From positions 50,884,491-50,948,490 of the forward strand of contig CATQJL010000112.1 in the NCBI GenBank assembly GCA_958299035.1: a stretch of 64,000 nucleotides of DNA. The letters run 5' to 3'. Position numbers and translations under genes: made by a program. This DNA comes from Cylicocyclus nassatus. Taxonomy: Eukaryota > Nematoda > Chromadorea > Rhabditida > Strongylidae. Positions 1-8,628 of the stretch are shown one piece after another. Position 1 is the stretch's first letter. Every line of letters starts with the position of its first letter. The notes beneath the pieces are model-generated. The model had not been told where the DNA came from, searched no databases, and saw nothing but the letters and a program-made list of their open reading frames with translations.

Positions 1-2
1 CA

Positions 3-3000
3 ACCTCAACCTGGTTGGCAGCCATTCAAGACGAGATTGACATCAAAGACGACGGCGACGGTGCTATTAATCATAGCAACGTCGAGATTGTGTCCCCCAC
101 GCAGGATTTTACAACCAATTTTACAACCATTGACCTATCGCGATATTCAAATCTAGCGAAAGCTCTACGAGCTTTCGCTACAGCAGCAAAGCTGCTTAAT
201 AAATGGGCGCAGAATTGCAATGCAAAGCGCGGCACTAACATATGCCTACAGACCACAAGTGGTTACGACCAGTGCCCCGAGATCACTGCAAAAGACATTG
301 AACTATGCGAAAAACAAATTATCTCTGAGATACACAAGTGTATCTCAATCTCAGACCTATCCAAAAGGTTTCAAAATCAAAAGTTCATCAGAGACACTTC
401 TGGAATTATTCGCTTTGAATCAAGGATTCAAAACGCAAACTTGAACTACGATACCAAAAACCCGATCTTTATACCAAAAGATTCGGACTTCGCCAGACTA
501 CTGGTGCATCAATACCACGTCGACAACGCTCATGCAGGAAAAGATCATACTTTGTCGCTCATTCGACAAAAATATTGGATCCCACAACCTTCTCGTACTG
601 TAAAGAAAGTTATTGGAAAATGCACTATTTGCAAAAGATTCCAAGGTTTGCCTTATGGCGCACCTGCAATGCCACCCCTACCTCCAGATCGTGTGGTGAT
701 AACAAAAGCATTTCAAAATGTTGGAGTCGACTTTATGGGTCCTTTCGACTCAAATTTGAACGCAAAAATGTACATTTCCTTGTACACCTGTCTAACTACG
801 AGAGCTATTCATCTTGAAGTTACCGAAAATTTGTCCACAGGGGCATTTTTGAACAGTTTTCTGCGCTTTATCGCACGGAGAGGCGTCCCACACTTAATTC
901 GAAGTGATTGCGGAACTAATTTTAAGTTGGGTCAACTTATTATAGACAGTCTCTTCAAGGAAAATGACTTAAACGGCGCGTCAGTAATGACCTACTCAGC
1001 AAAAAACAACATTAAATGGATTTTCAACCCACCAGCATCCCCATGGATGGGTGGAGTTTGGGAACGGCTGGTTGGATCCGTCAAAAGAAGCTTTCAAAAA
1101 GCGGTTGGTCGTAAAAAACTTTCATTTGAAGAAATGACCACAATCGCGACCCAGATCGAAGCTATTATTAATACTAGACCTATTACAAAATTCAGTGGAA
1201 CTGATATCGATGAAGTCCCACTTCGACCGGTCGATTTTCTACAAGGGAATTTGAAATTTTCTCTTCCCACCGGTTTACGCCTAGAGGCAGACGATGAAGA
1301 ATATGATCCAGAATTAATTCAAACGGTAGCGCAAGCAAAAGAAGCGTACGAATTTTCTGAGGTTATTTCCAATAAATTTTGGGACACCTGGCACATGCAA
1401 TATCTAACTTTACTACGAGATACTCAAAAAAGACTTCTCAAACAACCGAGACACAAGAATGAGTACCCAAAAGTTGGTGAAATTGTATTACTGGAGCAAG
1501 ATCTCATTCCTCGCGGATGCTGGTCATATGGAAAAGTCATAGAAATCATTACGAGCAAAGATAATGAAATACGCACGGTGAAACTATTAATGCCAAATAA
1601 AAGAATACTACAGAGACCAGTGAATAGGGTTTATCCTCTAGAAATACATAGCTCAGAGAATAACGACCGCGAATCACTCGCAGTAAGTGATCCATGCACG
1701 CCAAATGAGACGCGAGGTCAATCTCAGGTACAGAGTCCACCTCATTTACAACCATTGCGCACTGACGCAATCGATACCCGATACGGCGATAATCCGCCAA
1801 CATCCACGGCGGAGCCCACAAACACGGGTGGCAGAAGAAATCCAACGCGAGCATCAAAAACTCGAGCATACGACACAATTCAAAGATTTGAACAAAGTCT
1901 TGACGAACCATGTTGTTCAGGAACGTCTTCAGCATTAGTTATGCTGGCAATAATGGTAAATCTGGCAACTACAACATTTGCTGTACCAGCAAATGTTTCA
2001 TGCCAATTGGGACAAGTTCAAATTCGCCCACCAAAAGAATACTACGAACTTTGTTTCAATGATCACTGCAAATCTTTCAATAGAACGGATTTGCAAATTT
2101 TCAATCTGCCAAAAACACCGACAGATAAATTTACTACTGTTCAACTAAGAACTTTCGAAAAAGGTACAGTAATCTCAGAAACAAGGGTATGCGAACCACC
2201 AAAATTCTGCGATGAAGCGAAAGTGTTTACCAAACACCTGCTTGGAAATCCACACTGCTGGCCGATCGGGGCTATAATTTCAGTTACAATTATTGTATAC
2301 TGCATTATCACAACCGTAATGATTAGCGTGTGGTCATGTCGGAAAGTGCACAGGAAAAGACGTCCTAGACCAGAAAACTCCTTCCAGAGGCAGATGGAAA
2401 CACATCAGGAATCCCGGCTGATGGACTCGTTTAATCCAATCCCACTACGCACGACGATAGCAATATGCGCAGTTATGTTACTGTGTTCAAAGGAGGCTCA
2501 CGCATGCCAACATGGGTACATGCGCCATACGACTGAGCTAGTGTGCACCAACGAAAACATGTGCTCCTACGAATACGATCAAGAAGTTCTATTCAACCAT
2601 GTGGACTCCGAAATTTGCATTGACATAATGCACGCCAACAAGTCTATTGGATTGATAAAAATCACCAAACGCTACATGAAAATGAAATGTGCAAAAATTT
2701 CCCACTATTTCACCAGGGAAACCGCTTACCAAATATTCCACATCACAAGATGTGCCCAAGCAGGATCGTGTACACTGCATAAATGTAATACACTAGCTCC
2801 TACGGACATAATTGACGAGTTCAACGAAACCCGAATTTATCCGGGTTATTCCACATGTGTTCCAACATGCGGGGGACTGCAATGCGGCTGTCTACTACCT
2901 ATGCCTGCTTGCGCGTTTATGCGGATAACACACATCCCACTGACAGAATCAGCTTACGAAATTATCAGCTGTTTGGACTGGGAACCAGTCATAGAGCTCG

Positions 3001-4082
3001 AAATAGTGACTCAGATACAAGACCGGAAGAAAGTCGAGAACATCACTTTGATACCATATACGACACAGGAAATAAGTAAAATGTCGATAACAGCGATTAC
3101 ACTACAAAAACCTCACTATCCTTTAATGGAGCAAAGGTTTGCGCTAGCAACAAATGAAGCATTTTCAGTACCGCACAACTATGTGCTCCCAGTACAATGT
3201 GCTTCCAAAAAAATGGCAACCGAAGAGTTCGCTAAATGCACAGACCATATGATATGCATGTGCGAAAATCCACAAGCCCCACATACGTGCCATTGCCCGG
3301 ACAATGCATTTGCAAAACTGAGATTCGAGCGCTCAAACCCTCTGCCGATCTCAACAAGTCTCATGGAAATTAGATTCGAGGATTTGGAATTATACACTTA
3401 TACACATGAAGGAGAAACAACGCTGGCGATAAAATCATCCTTGATGCTTGATAGTGCAAGCTACATAGTTATCGAGCCATGCAAAATAACACCACAAAAG
3501 TTGGTCGGATGTTACGAGTGTACTGAAGGTTCCACACTGGATGTTGCATGTTTCGCACAAATTGAAACATGGGTAACCATACAATGTGAAACACTAGTAT
3601 TCAGTATACCCTGCGACAAAAACAACAGGTTGTCGAACATAACAATGGAATTTGACCATGCAGTGATACATGAGAAATGCCACACACGGTGTGGAAATAC
3701 GGAACAAGTATTTACTCTGGAAGGCACACTACACTACCATCCAGATAATACATCAAATTCAATATTTGAATCCATCGAACCCGATATCAAAAACAACTGG
3801 TCAAATCTAGTAAACGTACCAGATCTCCAGCCCTTGGTAAATACAGTTAAAAGCCACTGGAGAGCAGCTCTAGCAGCTATAGGAGGAATATCAGCAATGA
3901 TAGGCATCACGTACCTATTTGGACCGGCCGCGTTGATGCTAATAGTTCGAATATTATGGACCTTAGCACTAGCAGTCGCAAAGGTCGCATGGCAGGCAAT
4001 GTGCCTCGCCATCAACCTGCTCCGCGGAGCAATCAATACAGTTCGGGTCATCCGACAACACACGGAAAATCCAGCTAATTAA
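3..4082 (+). CDS. Pao/BEL-type retroelement polyprotein, 3' part (integrase, DUF5641-like, envelope)
   Basis: The frame is open at the window edge, so this is the C-terminal part of a longer pol-env polyprotein; protease, reverse transcriptase and RNase H would lie upstream. Residues below count from the codon at 15. An integrase zinc-binding region (H165, H173, C203, C206) precedes a DDE core with D239 in VGVDFMGPF, D298 in RSDCGTNF and E350 in PWMGGVWERL. A DUF5641-like domain covers about 440-545. After a proline/threonine-rich linker comes an envelope-like region: a hydrophobic segment near 637-657, a membrane segment near 745-770, a signal-like segment near 807-830, a Cys-rich ectodomain to about 1270 and a long hydrophobic C-terminus. 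The ectodomain cysteine pattern resembles the phlebovirus G2-type glycoproteins known from nematode Pao/BEL elements. No stop or frameshift interrupts the visible 1355 codons, so the copy may be young. An old envelope-bearing genomic element is the natural reading; infectivity is not shown. Confidence 0.93.
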   Translation, partial: TSTWLAAIQDEIDIKDDGDGAINHSNVEIVSPTQDFTTNFTTIDLSRYSNLAKALRAFATAAKLLNKWAQNCNAKRGTNICLQTTSGYDQCPEITAKDIELCEKQIISEIHKCISISDLSKRFQNQKFIRDTSGIIRFESRIQNANLNYDTKNPIFIPKDSDFARLLVHQYHVDNAHAGKDHTLSLIRQKYWIPQPSRTVKKVIGKCTICKRFQGLPYGAPAMPPLPPDRVVITKAFQNVGVDFMGPFDSNLNAKMYISLYTCLTTRAIHLEVTENLSTGAFLNSFLRFIARRGVPHLIRSDCGTNFKLGQLIIDSLFKENDLNGASVMTYSAKNNIKWIFNPPASPWMGGVWERLVGSVKRSFQKAVGRKKLSFEEMTTIATQIEAIINTRPITKFSGTDIDEVPLRPVDFLQGNLKFSLPTGLRLEADDEEYDPELIQTVAQAKEAYEFSEVISNKFWDTWHMQYLTLLRDTQKRLLKQPRHKNEYPKVGEIVLLEQDLIPRGCWSYGKVIEIITSKDNEIRTVKLLMPNKRILQRPVNRVYPLEIHSSENNDRESLAVSDPCTPNETRGQSQVQSPPHLQPLRTDAIDTRYGDNPPTSTAEPTNTGGRRNPTRASKTRAYDTIQRFEQSLDEPCCSGTSSALVMLAIMVNLATTTFAVPANVSCQLGQVQIRPPKEYYELCFNDHCKSFNRTDLQIFNLPKTPTDKFTTVQLRTFEKGTVISETRVCEPPKFCDEAKVFTKHLLGNPHCWPIGAIISVTIIVYCIITTVMISVWSCRKVHRKRRPRPENSFQRQMETHQESRLMDSFNPIPLRTTIAICAVMLLCSKEAHACQHGYMRHTTELVCTNENMCSYEYDQEVLFNHVDSEICIDIMHANKSIGLIKITKRYMKMKCAKISHYFTRETAYQIFHITRCAQAGSCTLHKCNTLAPTDIIDEFNETRIYPGYSTCVPTCGGLQCGCLLPMPACAFMRITHIPLTESAYEIISCLDWEPVIELEIVTQIQDRKKVENITLIPYTTQEISKMSITAITLQKPHYPLMEQRFALATNEAFSVPHNYVLPVQCASKKMATEEFAKCTDHMICMCENPQAPHTCHCPDNAFAKLRFERSNPLPISTSLMEIRFEDLELYTYTHEGETTLAIKSSLMLDSASYIVIEPCKITPQKLVGCYECTEGSTLDVACFAQIETWVTIQCETLVFSIPCDKNNRLSNITMEFDHAVIHEKCHTRCGNTEQVFTLEGTLHYHPDNTSNSIFESIEPDIKNNWSNLVNVPDLQPLVNTVKSHWRAALAAIGGISAMIGITYLFGPAALMLIVRILWTLALAVAKVAWQAMCLAINLLRGAINTVRVIRQHTENPAN

Positions 4083-4120
4083 GCGTTGCCACCAAACATG
4101 CAATGCACCCGGTTGTAAAT

Positions 4121-4126
4121 AATAAA
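4121..4126 (+). terminator. AATAAA poly(A) signal after the envelope ORF
   Basis: A perfect AATAAA lies 39 nt after the polyprotein stop and before the next ORF. It could end the main element transcript, or be an LTR poly(A) signal. The AT-rich stretch follows directly. Confidence 0.45.
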
Positions 4127-4245
4127 AAATATCATATTAGTTTAAAAAACTCCTTTTCGGCAGCCTCAGAAATAAAGAGGCGGAGCTTAACAGTACCAGC
4201 GGCCAGGACCAGCTGGCGGTAGAGGCGGAGCCTAAGAAAAAACCA

Positions 4246-4254
4246 TATAAAAAG
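4246..4254 (+). promoter_or_regulatory. TATA box upstream of the zinc-knuckle ORF
   Basis: TATAAAAAG lies 38 nt upstream of the ATG at 4284, so a start site about 30 nt downstream would leave a very short leader. The preceding 70 nt hold two copies of an AGAGGCGGAGC motif (around 4176 and 4211). This looks like a promoter for a separate short transcript, or the promoter part of an LTR. Confidence 0.5.
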
Positions 4255-4283
4255 ACCGCATTTACAACAGGGCTATATTCACA

Positions 4284-4754
4284 ATGCCCGAATTCAACTA
4301 TCTGCTCGACGGTGATTCCACCCAAGATAGCTTCTCCATCGTGCTCAAAACCATCGAGTGCAGCGAAGAGAAGACCGCCAATCTGCTACACTCCATCCTC
4401 CAGGCAATCAACATCCAGCTGGACGCTAGATTGTCGGCCATGGAACAGACCCTCAACACCATTTTAGAGCGGAATGCCCCTAAGAAGCAATGTGTCTTCT
4501 GCATTCCGCAGGAAAACACGGATGGGCATGTTTCCACTAGATGCAATCGCTACCCCGACCCTTTGTCTCGGGCGATCCAAGTAACCAAACTGGGGCTGTG
4601 CGAGCGGTGTCTAAAGGGATCACATCCCGAAGACTGTGGGGCAGCATGCAGTATCTGCCAGCTTCCCCACAATGCGCTCATGTGTCCGTCAAAGGCACAT
4701 ACACCAAAGCAACCCCACTACAAGAGGAGGAAGTTTCACCGCTCTCCTTACTAA
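4284..4754 (+). CDS. Stand-alone Gag-like zinc-knuckle protein of the Pao/BEL element
   Basis: This 156-aa ORF has its own ATG and TATA box. Residues about 10-65 form a heptad-like helical region that could oligomerise. Residues about 70-135 carry the Cys/His-rich pattern that precedes the protease in nematode Pao/BEL Gag-Pol proteins: a CVFC pair, a His-x3-Thr-Arg-Cys stretch, LCERCLKGSH, then C-x2-C-x3-H and a final Cys. The C-terminus is basic (KRRKFH). It lacks any protease or reverse transcriptase, so it is a nucleic-acid-binding nucleocapsid-type module on its own. Its place after the envelope is unusual, because this domain normally sits at the 5' end of the element. It may be an accessory gene of this element, or the 5' fragment of a second copy that lost the rest. 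The domain is visible; the role is inferred. Confidence 0.75.
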   Translation: MPEFNYLLDGDSTQDSFSIVLKTIECSEEKTANLLHSILQAINIQLDARLSAMEQTLNTILERNAPKKQCVFCIPQENTDGHVSTRCNRYPDPLSRAIQVTKLGLCERCLKGSHPEDCGAACSICQLPHNALMCPSKAHTPKQPHYKRRKFHRSPY

Positions 4755-4873
4755 ATTTTTGCGGCCTTATTGTTCCTGCCTACTGCTCCTCCATAATCTC
4801 TGCCATCACCAGAACAACGGATATCGCCTACTGTTCCTACCGTATTCCTGCCCCTACTCCACCACAACTACAC

Positions 4874-4951
4874 CTGCCTACTGCTCCTGCCCATTGCTCC
4901 TGCCTATTGCTCCTGCCTATTACTCCTGCCTACTGTTCCTGCTTACTGCTC
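4874..4951 (+). repeat. 13-bp tandem repeat, six units
   Basis: Six consecutive units of CTGCCTAYTGCTC with few substitutions follow the zinc-knuckle ORF. The period is not a multiple of three, so all three frames stay open and give spurious reading frames. A related unit occurs at about 4769. Confidence 0.85.
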
Positions 4952-5083
4952 CAGACACTAACGCACTCGGACGCAAATCGCACCAACTCCAACCACCAAC
5001 GCACTCCAACGCAACTCGCACCAACCTCAACCGACGCTCCATGACGACGCATGAGGATGTACTCTATGATAGTATTTCATTTA

Positions 5084-5273
5084 TGTCGAAATTTTTGTTG
5101 TTGTTATTGTATTGTTGCCCCCCCCCCCCGGCCGGAGTGTTCGGCCATCTGCCCGAACCCTACCATAAATCACCCGCCATAAAAGCGGGCGGGTTCGGGG
5201 GGCCGGGGATTAGCGGGGCGACAGCCTTGCGAGTCCACAATAAAACGTTGTAAGGAACGGTTGTGTGCTCACA
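5084..5273 (+). other. Candidate 3' LTR of the Pao/BEL element
   Basis: The segment starts TGTCGAAAT and ends GCTCACA, so it has TG...CA ends. It contains an AATAAA at 5239-5244 about 30 nt before the end, and a poly-C tract at about 5117. A hairpin-rich GGCGGGTTCGGGG stretch precedes the AATAAA. The 5' LTR is outside the window, so the match that would prove this cannot be seen. A start near 5138 is also possible. Confidence 0.3.
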
Positions 5274-6277
5274 TCGTAGCTGCCAGATACACTGGCACAC
5301 GAAGTCTCAGAAAAAAACTTTTCTGCTCATCAATCCATATTTTTTGCCCGTTGGTGATATGAGTATGGGGGGGGGGGGAGGGGGAGGGTGTAGCCCGGAA
5401 GGCGACAAAACCCAGTTGGAGCGAGCGCATGGAGGCCACGCCCCTCCTGGGCGCCTGCGACACTGAGCGTCAGGTCAATCAGGCCAGGGACTGACGCTTT
5501 TTCGGCACACGCGCTGGCGCACGAATGGTAACAGCATTCTTTGGAGTTTCCATTGTTTTACTTGTTGCCTTCGGTTAAACTAGTGGTCAAATATGGGCTA
5601 AGCAGCGTACGGAGTAAATGTGTCACTTGAAATTTATTCCCTTGTTGATACTTGTCCATGAGTTTGGTAATGCAACTTTTGGTTTCCTCAATTCAAGGTT
5701 GAAAAGATCAAGCATTACAGACCTACGAGACAAGTCATTATAGCATTGGAACAAATGAGAGAACATAATCGCAATTCGCCGCCCAAAAGACGGGTTCCTT
5801 TGTTTCACGGAAGTCGATTTGTCACATTCAGATTCATAGATCATGCACCGCAACGACTGAGCTTGTCATGAACGGTAATCAAGACATGCAAAGGCAGTGT
5901 GGTATTGTTCAAACAGACAAGATAAATCAAAACTATCATACTGTTGCAAATCAGCTCCCTTTCGGTGGAAGAGATACAAACTCTTTTTGCAGGAAATCCA
6001 GAATTGTCCAATTACTCAACCCGCTAGCATACTCGCATTCTGTCCATAATCAATTCTATGACCTTTCCTCGGCTTTTCTGCGCTCTTCTGTTTTACAGTT
6101 TGAACGATAAATCTTTATTCTCAATGAAAAAAAAGGCAGCGATGCTAACAATCAGAAAAAAGAGTGATTATTATATCACTATAACATTACAGTGTATTGC
6201 AAGGAGAACTCGCAAAACGCGCATTACTTTTGCACCAATCTAATATTTTCGAGGATGATTAATCTCTCAACAGGAGG
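5274..6277. other. No gene recognised
   Basis: About 1 kb between the retroelement and the next MITE. It holds a G-run near 5367 and an open stretch at about 5683-5870 on the plus strand that matches no family I know and has no clear splice sites. This could be intron or upstream sequence of the TMEM39 homologue. Confidence 0.5.
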
Positions 6278-6530
6278 CAGTGGCGTACCGAGGAGGGGAG
6301 GGGGGGGGGGGGAGCGCCAACTCGAGAATGGGTCGCGAAATTTTTGAAACCTACTTACATGGGTTATAAAAATGTGCAAATGACTTGTTCAAACTATTTT
6401 GGGGCTATGGGCCCGTAAAAATTTCGTACTCAAATATTTTTTCGGAGTGCGTGACTGACGCCACGCACCTTCATCAGGGAAAATTTTTGTAGCCCCTCCC
6501 CCTCGAGCGCAAATCCTGGGTACGGCACTG
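6278..6530. mobile_element. hAT-type MITE, CAGTGGCGTACC family, copy 1
   Basis: Terminal inverted repeats CAGTGGCGTACC and GGTACGGCACTG bound 253 bp with no coding sequence. The flanks ACAGGAGG (6270-6277) and CCAGGAGG (6531-6538) match at 7 of 8 bases, as expected for the 8-bp duplication of hAT transposition. A G-run near the left end is shared with the copy at 33124. Confidence 0.8.
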
Positions 6531-6689
6531 CCAGGAGGGGATAGATTTTCTCAACTGTTGTGATCCTCCGTAGAAGCTTGTATTCATCTGCTTCAGGAGT
6601 GCCGTCCATCTGGGCACTTGGGACCAGATAGAAGGACCAAAGATCGGCCAAACTGGACAAGCAAAGTGAGTAGATCTTCTCATATATAA

Positions 6690-6976
6690 AGATGATGAAT
6701 GTCTGTTTGTCTGTCTGTCTGTATGTCTGTCTGTACGTATGTTCCGAATAGTAAATTCCATTTTTGAACCGATCGGGACCAGACTTGGCACACATAAACT
6801 TCGGGGCCGGGCGGGTGTCATAGGCTACTTTTCGTCATCGATCGATGTCGGTTTTTTTCGGTTTTTTGCAAAATTTGAGCTATAGGGCTGGGAGTTGGCC
6901 CAGGGGGTAATCGAGCATGCTGATTACAAATATCTTATTGACAGGCCCGAGCGGAGCCGGGTTTGCCAACTATTAT
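6690..6976 (-). repeat. Interspersed repeat with GTCT microsatellite and CGAT-rich core, copy a
   Basis: Starts with a TATATAAA-like end, then a GTCTGTCTGTCTG microsatellite, a conserved block (TTCCGAATAG, CCGATCGGGACC, CTTGGCACACATA), ATCGATCGATG, and ends in the CCCGAGCGGAGCCGGG motif. Other copies lie at about 33866, 58640, 61323 and inside both copies of the 27340/50733 element. The layout resembles Helentron-associated (DINE/HINE-type) elements, which is only a suggestion. Confidence 0.6.
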
Positions 6977-7207
6977 TACATAAGATGCGATGGCCAATTG
7001 CGAAATTTGAAAGATAAGGATGGCGCCATATTTCGGTCTGTTTTTTAGATTGAAAAGCTCAAAGCAGAACTTGCGGGCATGAAAAAAAAGATTCTGGTGA
7101 TGATGTGCCTGCTTTTTGTTTCTCCTTTGTGAGATACTGGAGAGGAGGTTTGCTAGACCCACCCTTTCGAAATATAGCTAATTTTACTCATTTTTGTACC
7201 TTGAGCT

Positions 7208-8372
7208 TTGTTCGGAGGTCGACTGTCTCGTGTTATTTTCAAAATATGGTACCCCCAGAATTACTTAAGGGAATGTTGCCAGTTTGTGCGAGTAATTGGA
7301 AGTCTGTTCGCTCCGCCCCCTCGCACTTTGAAAAACTGTAATTTCAGTTGGGCTCCATCACCATGGATTGCGCAGTGTCTGTATTCTGAAGGAGAAACGG
7401 TGCAGATGCCGGATGGGAAATGCTACAAAGCTCGTGGATCAGCATCCTTGAAAACAGTCGCCGCTGAGCCCGGATGTCCGGAACATGACAAGTTTTATGT
7501 CAGTTTGCTCCGTTTTACTGCAATTTGGGGATCTTTTGAAGCTTCAGATGTTCTGTGGGCGACCATGCACCCTGATCAACGGGATGTGCATATTTGAAGG
7601 TGCATTGATTGTGGCGCAGTTCTGGATGCTTGTTCTGACAACGGATTGGCAACACATCGTTACCTTGGTGCTGCTGATGTTTGCCAATTATTTGTTGTTA
7701 GCGAAATTGTTCAAGGATAAGGTAGGGTCCTACATCTTCTATATTTAGAAAAAAGTATGCGCAACTTTCAACTTTTTTTAATCGAAAAGATATGTTAGCA
7801 ACTTTGTGTCATTCATATTTGATTGATGACCAATAATTCTTTCGTCTATAATTAATATGCAGACTTTTGGGTATCTTTTCATAGAGTTGGCTTTATCTAA
7901 AACCGAAAGGGTAAAGCCAGTTAGTGAAAGATTTTTGTAAGTTGGGTTACGGTAGGAACTTTCAGCAAGAAAACTACATTGTATTTTGAGCGGCATTTCA
8001 AAAAACCTATGCTTGTTCAAGTCTTTTAAAGGGCCACACAAATTTGTTTGGAAGTCATTTCAAATGACTAAATTTTCTGACTTTTTTGAGATTTTGCTGA
8101 GCAGAAAGTGACTATCAGTGGCGTAGACCACTTGGAACTTCCTACAGTAAGCTGCATTGAAGGAAATCAATGATCTATTCCAATGTATAAATTTGGGTTT
8201 TGGACCATACAAAGTATCGTTTATTCATCTGACTTATTTTAAAAAAGGGCAGAGTTGTAGACAAACTAATTTCCTTTTGTTTTAGGTAATCATTGGTCGC
8301 ATCTACGAGCCTTCGCCAGAAGATCTGGCTTTGATCCAGCAGATCCAACAAGAAAATCGAATGGCTCACTAG
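7208..8372 (+). CDS. TMEM39 family membrane protein, 3' exons (partial)
   Basis: Exons fit as about 7208-7301, 7348-7498, 7548-7721 and 8286-8372, with introns of 46, 49 and 564 nt, all GT-AG and in phase. The joined product reads through a short cysteine/tryptophan-containing linker into FCGRPCTL, then two hydrophobic segments (roughly GALIVAQFWMLVL and IVTLVLLMFANYLLLAKLF), then KDKVIIGRIYEPSPEDL and a charged end. This aligns with the C-terminus of metazoan TMEM39A/B (RPLRLLNLLILIEG, then the NYYVLFKLLRDRIVLGR region). The family is a multi-pass ER membrane protein linked in the literature to ER-Golgi traffic and, in worms, collagen secretion. The first coding exon shown has an uncertain acceptor, and the N-terminal two thirds are not recognised upstream, so they may lie beyond the retroelement. 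The gene precedes Gemin6 on the same strand. Confidence 0.85.
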
Positions 8373-8571
8373 TTTGTTTTTTAGAGCATAATTTTCAGCA
8401 AGTAATATGTTACAAGTATTTTTTGGCATTCACTTACCTTGCGTTGATTGTATATACTTGATCTTGCCAAGAAGTTGTTAATTTATCGGTGGAGGTTGTT
8501 TGTAAATAATGAAGATTGCTTCTATTGTTTGTAACGGTTTGGATGGCGGTGCTACCTCAAACATTTTTGTA

Positions 8572-8591
8572 ATTTTCCTTCCTGTATGTAG
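8572..8591 (+). promoter_or_regulatory. Splice acceptor upstream of Gemin6 ATG (possible trans-splice site)
   Basis: A pyrimidine-rich tract ends in GTATGTAG at 8591, 37 nt before the ATG at 8629 and about 200 nt after the TMEM39 stop. Nematode downstream operon genes are typically trans-spliced at such a site. No leader donor is expected in the genome here, so RNA evidence would decide. Confidence 0.45.
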
Positions 8592-8628
8592 GCATTTGTT
8601 TTAACAAGCTATGTGGTGTCGACTCTAG

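Noticed and set aside
5683..5870. Plus-strand open frame rich in basic residues (RQVIIALEQMREHNR) considered as a TMEM39 upstream exon
   Set aside because: Does not match any part of TMEM39 and lacks an acceptor.
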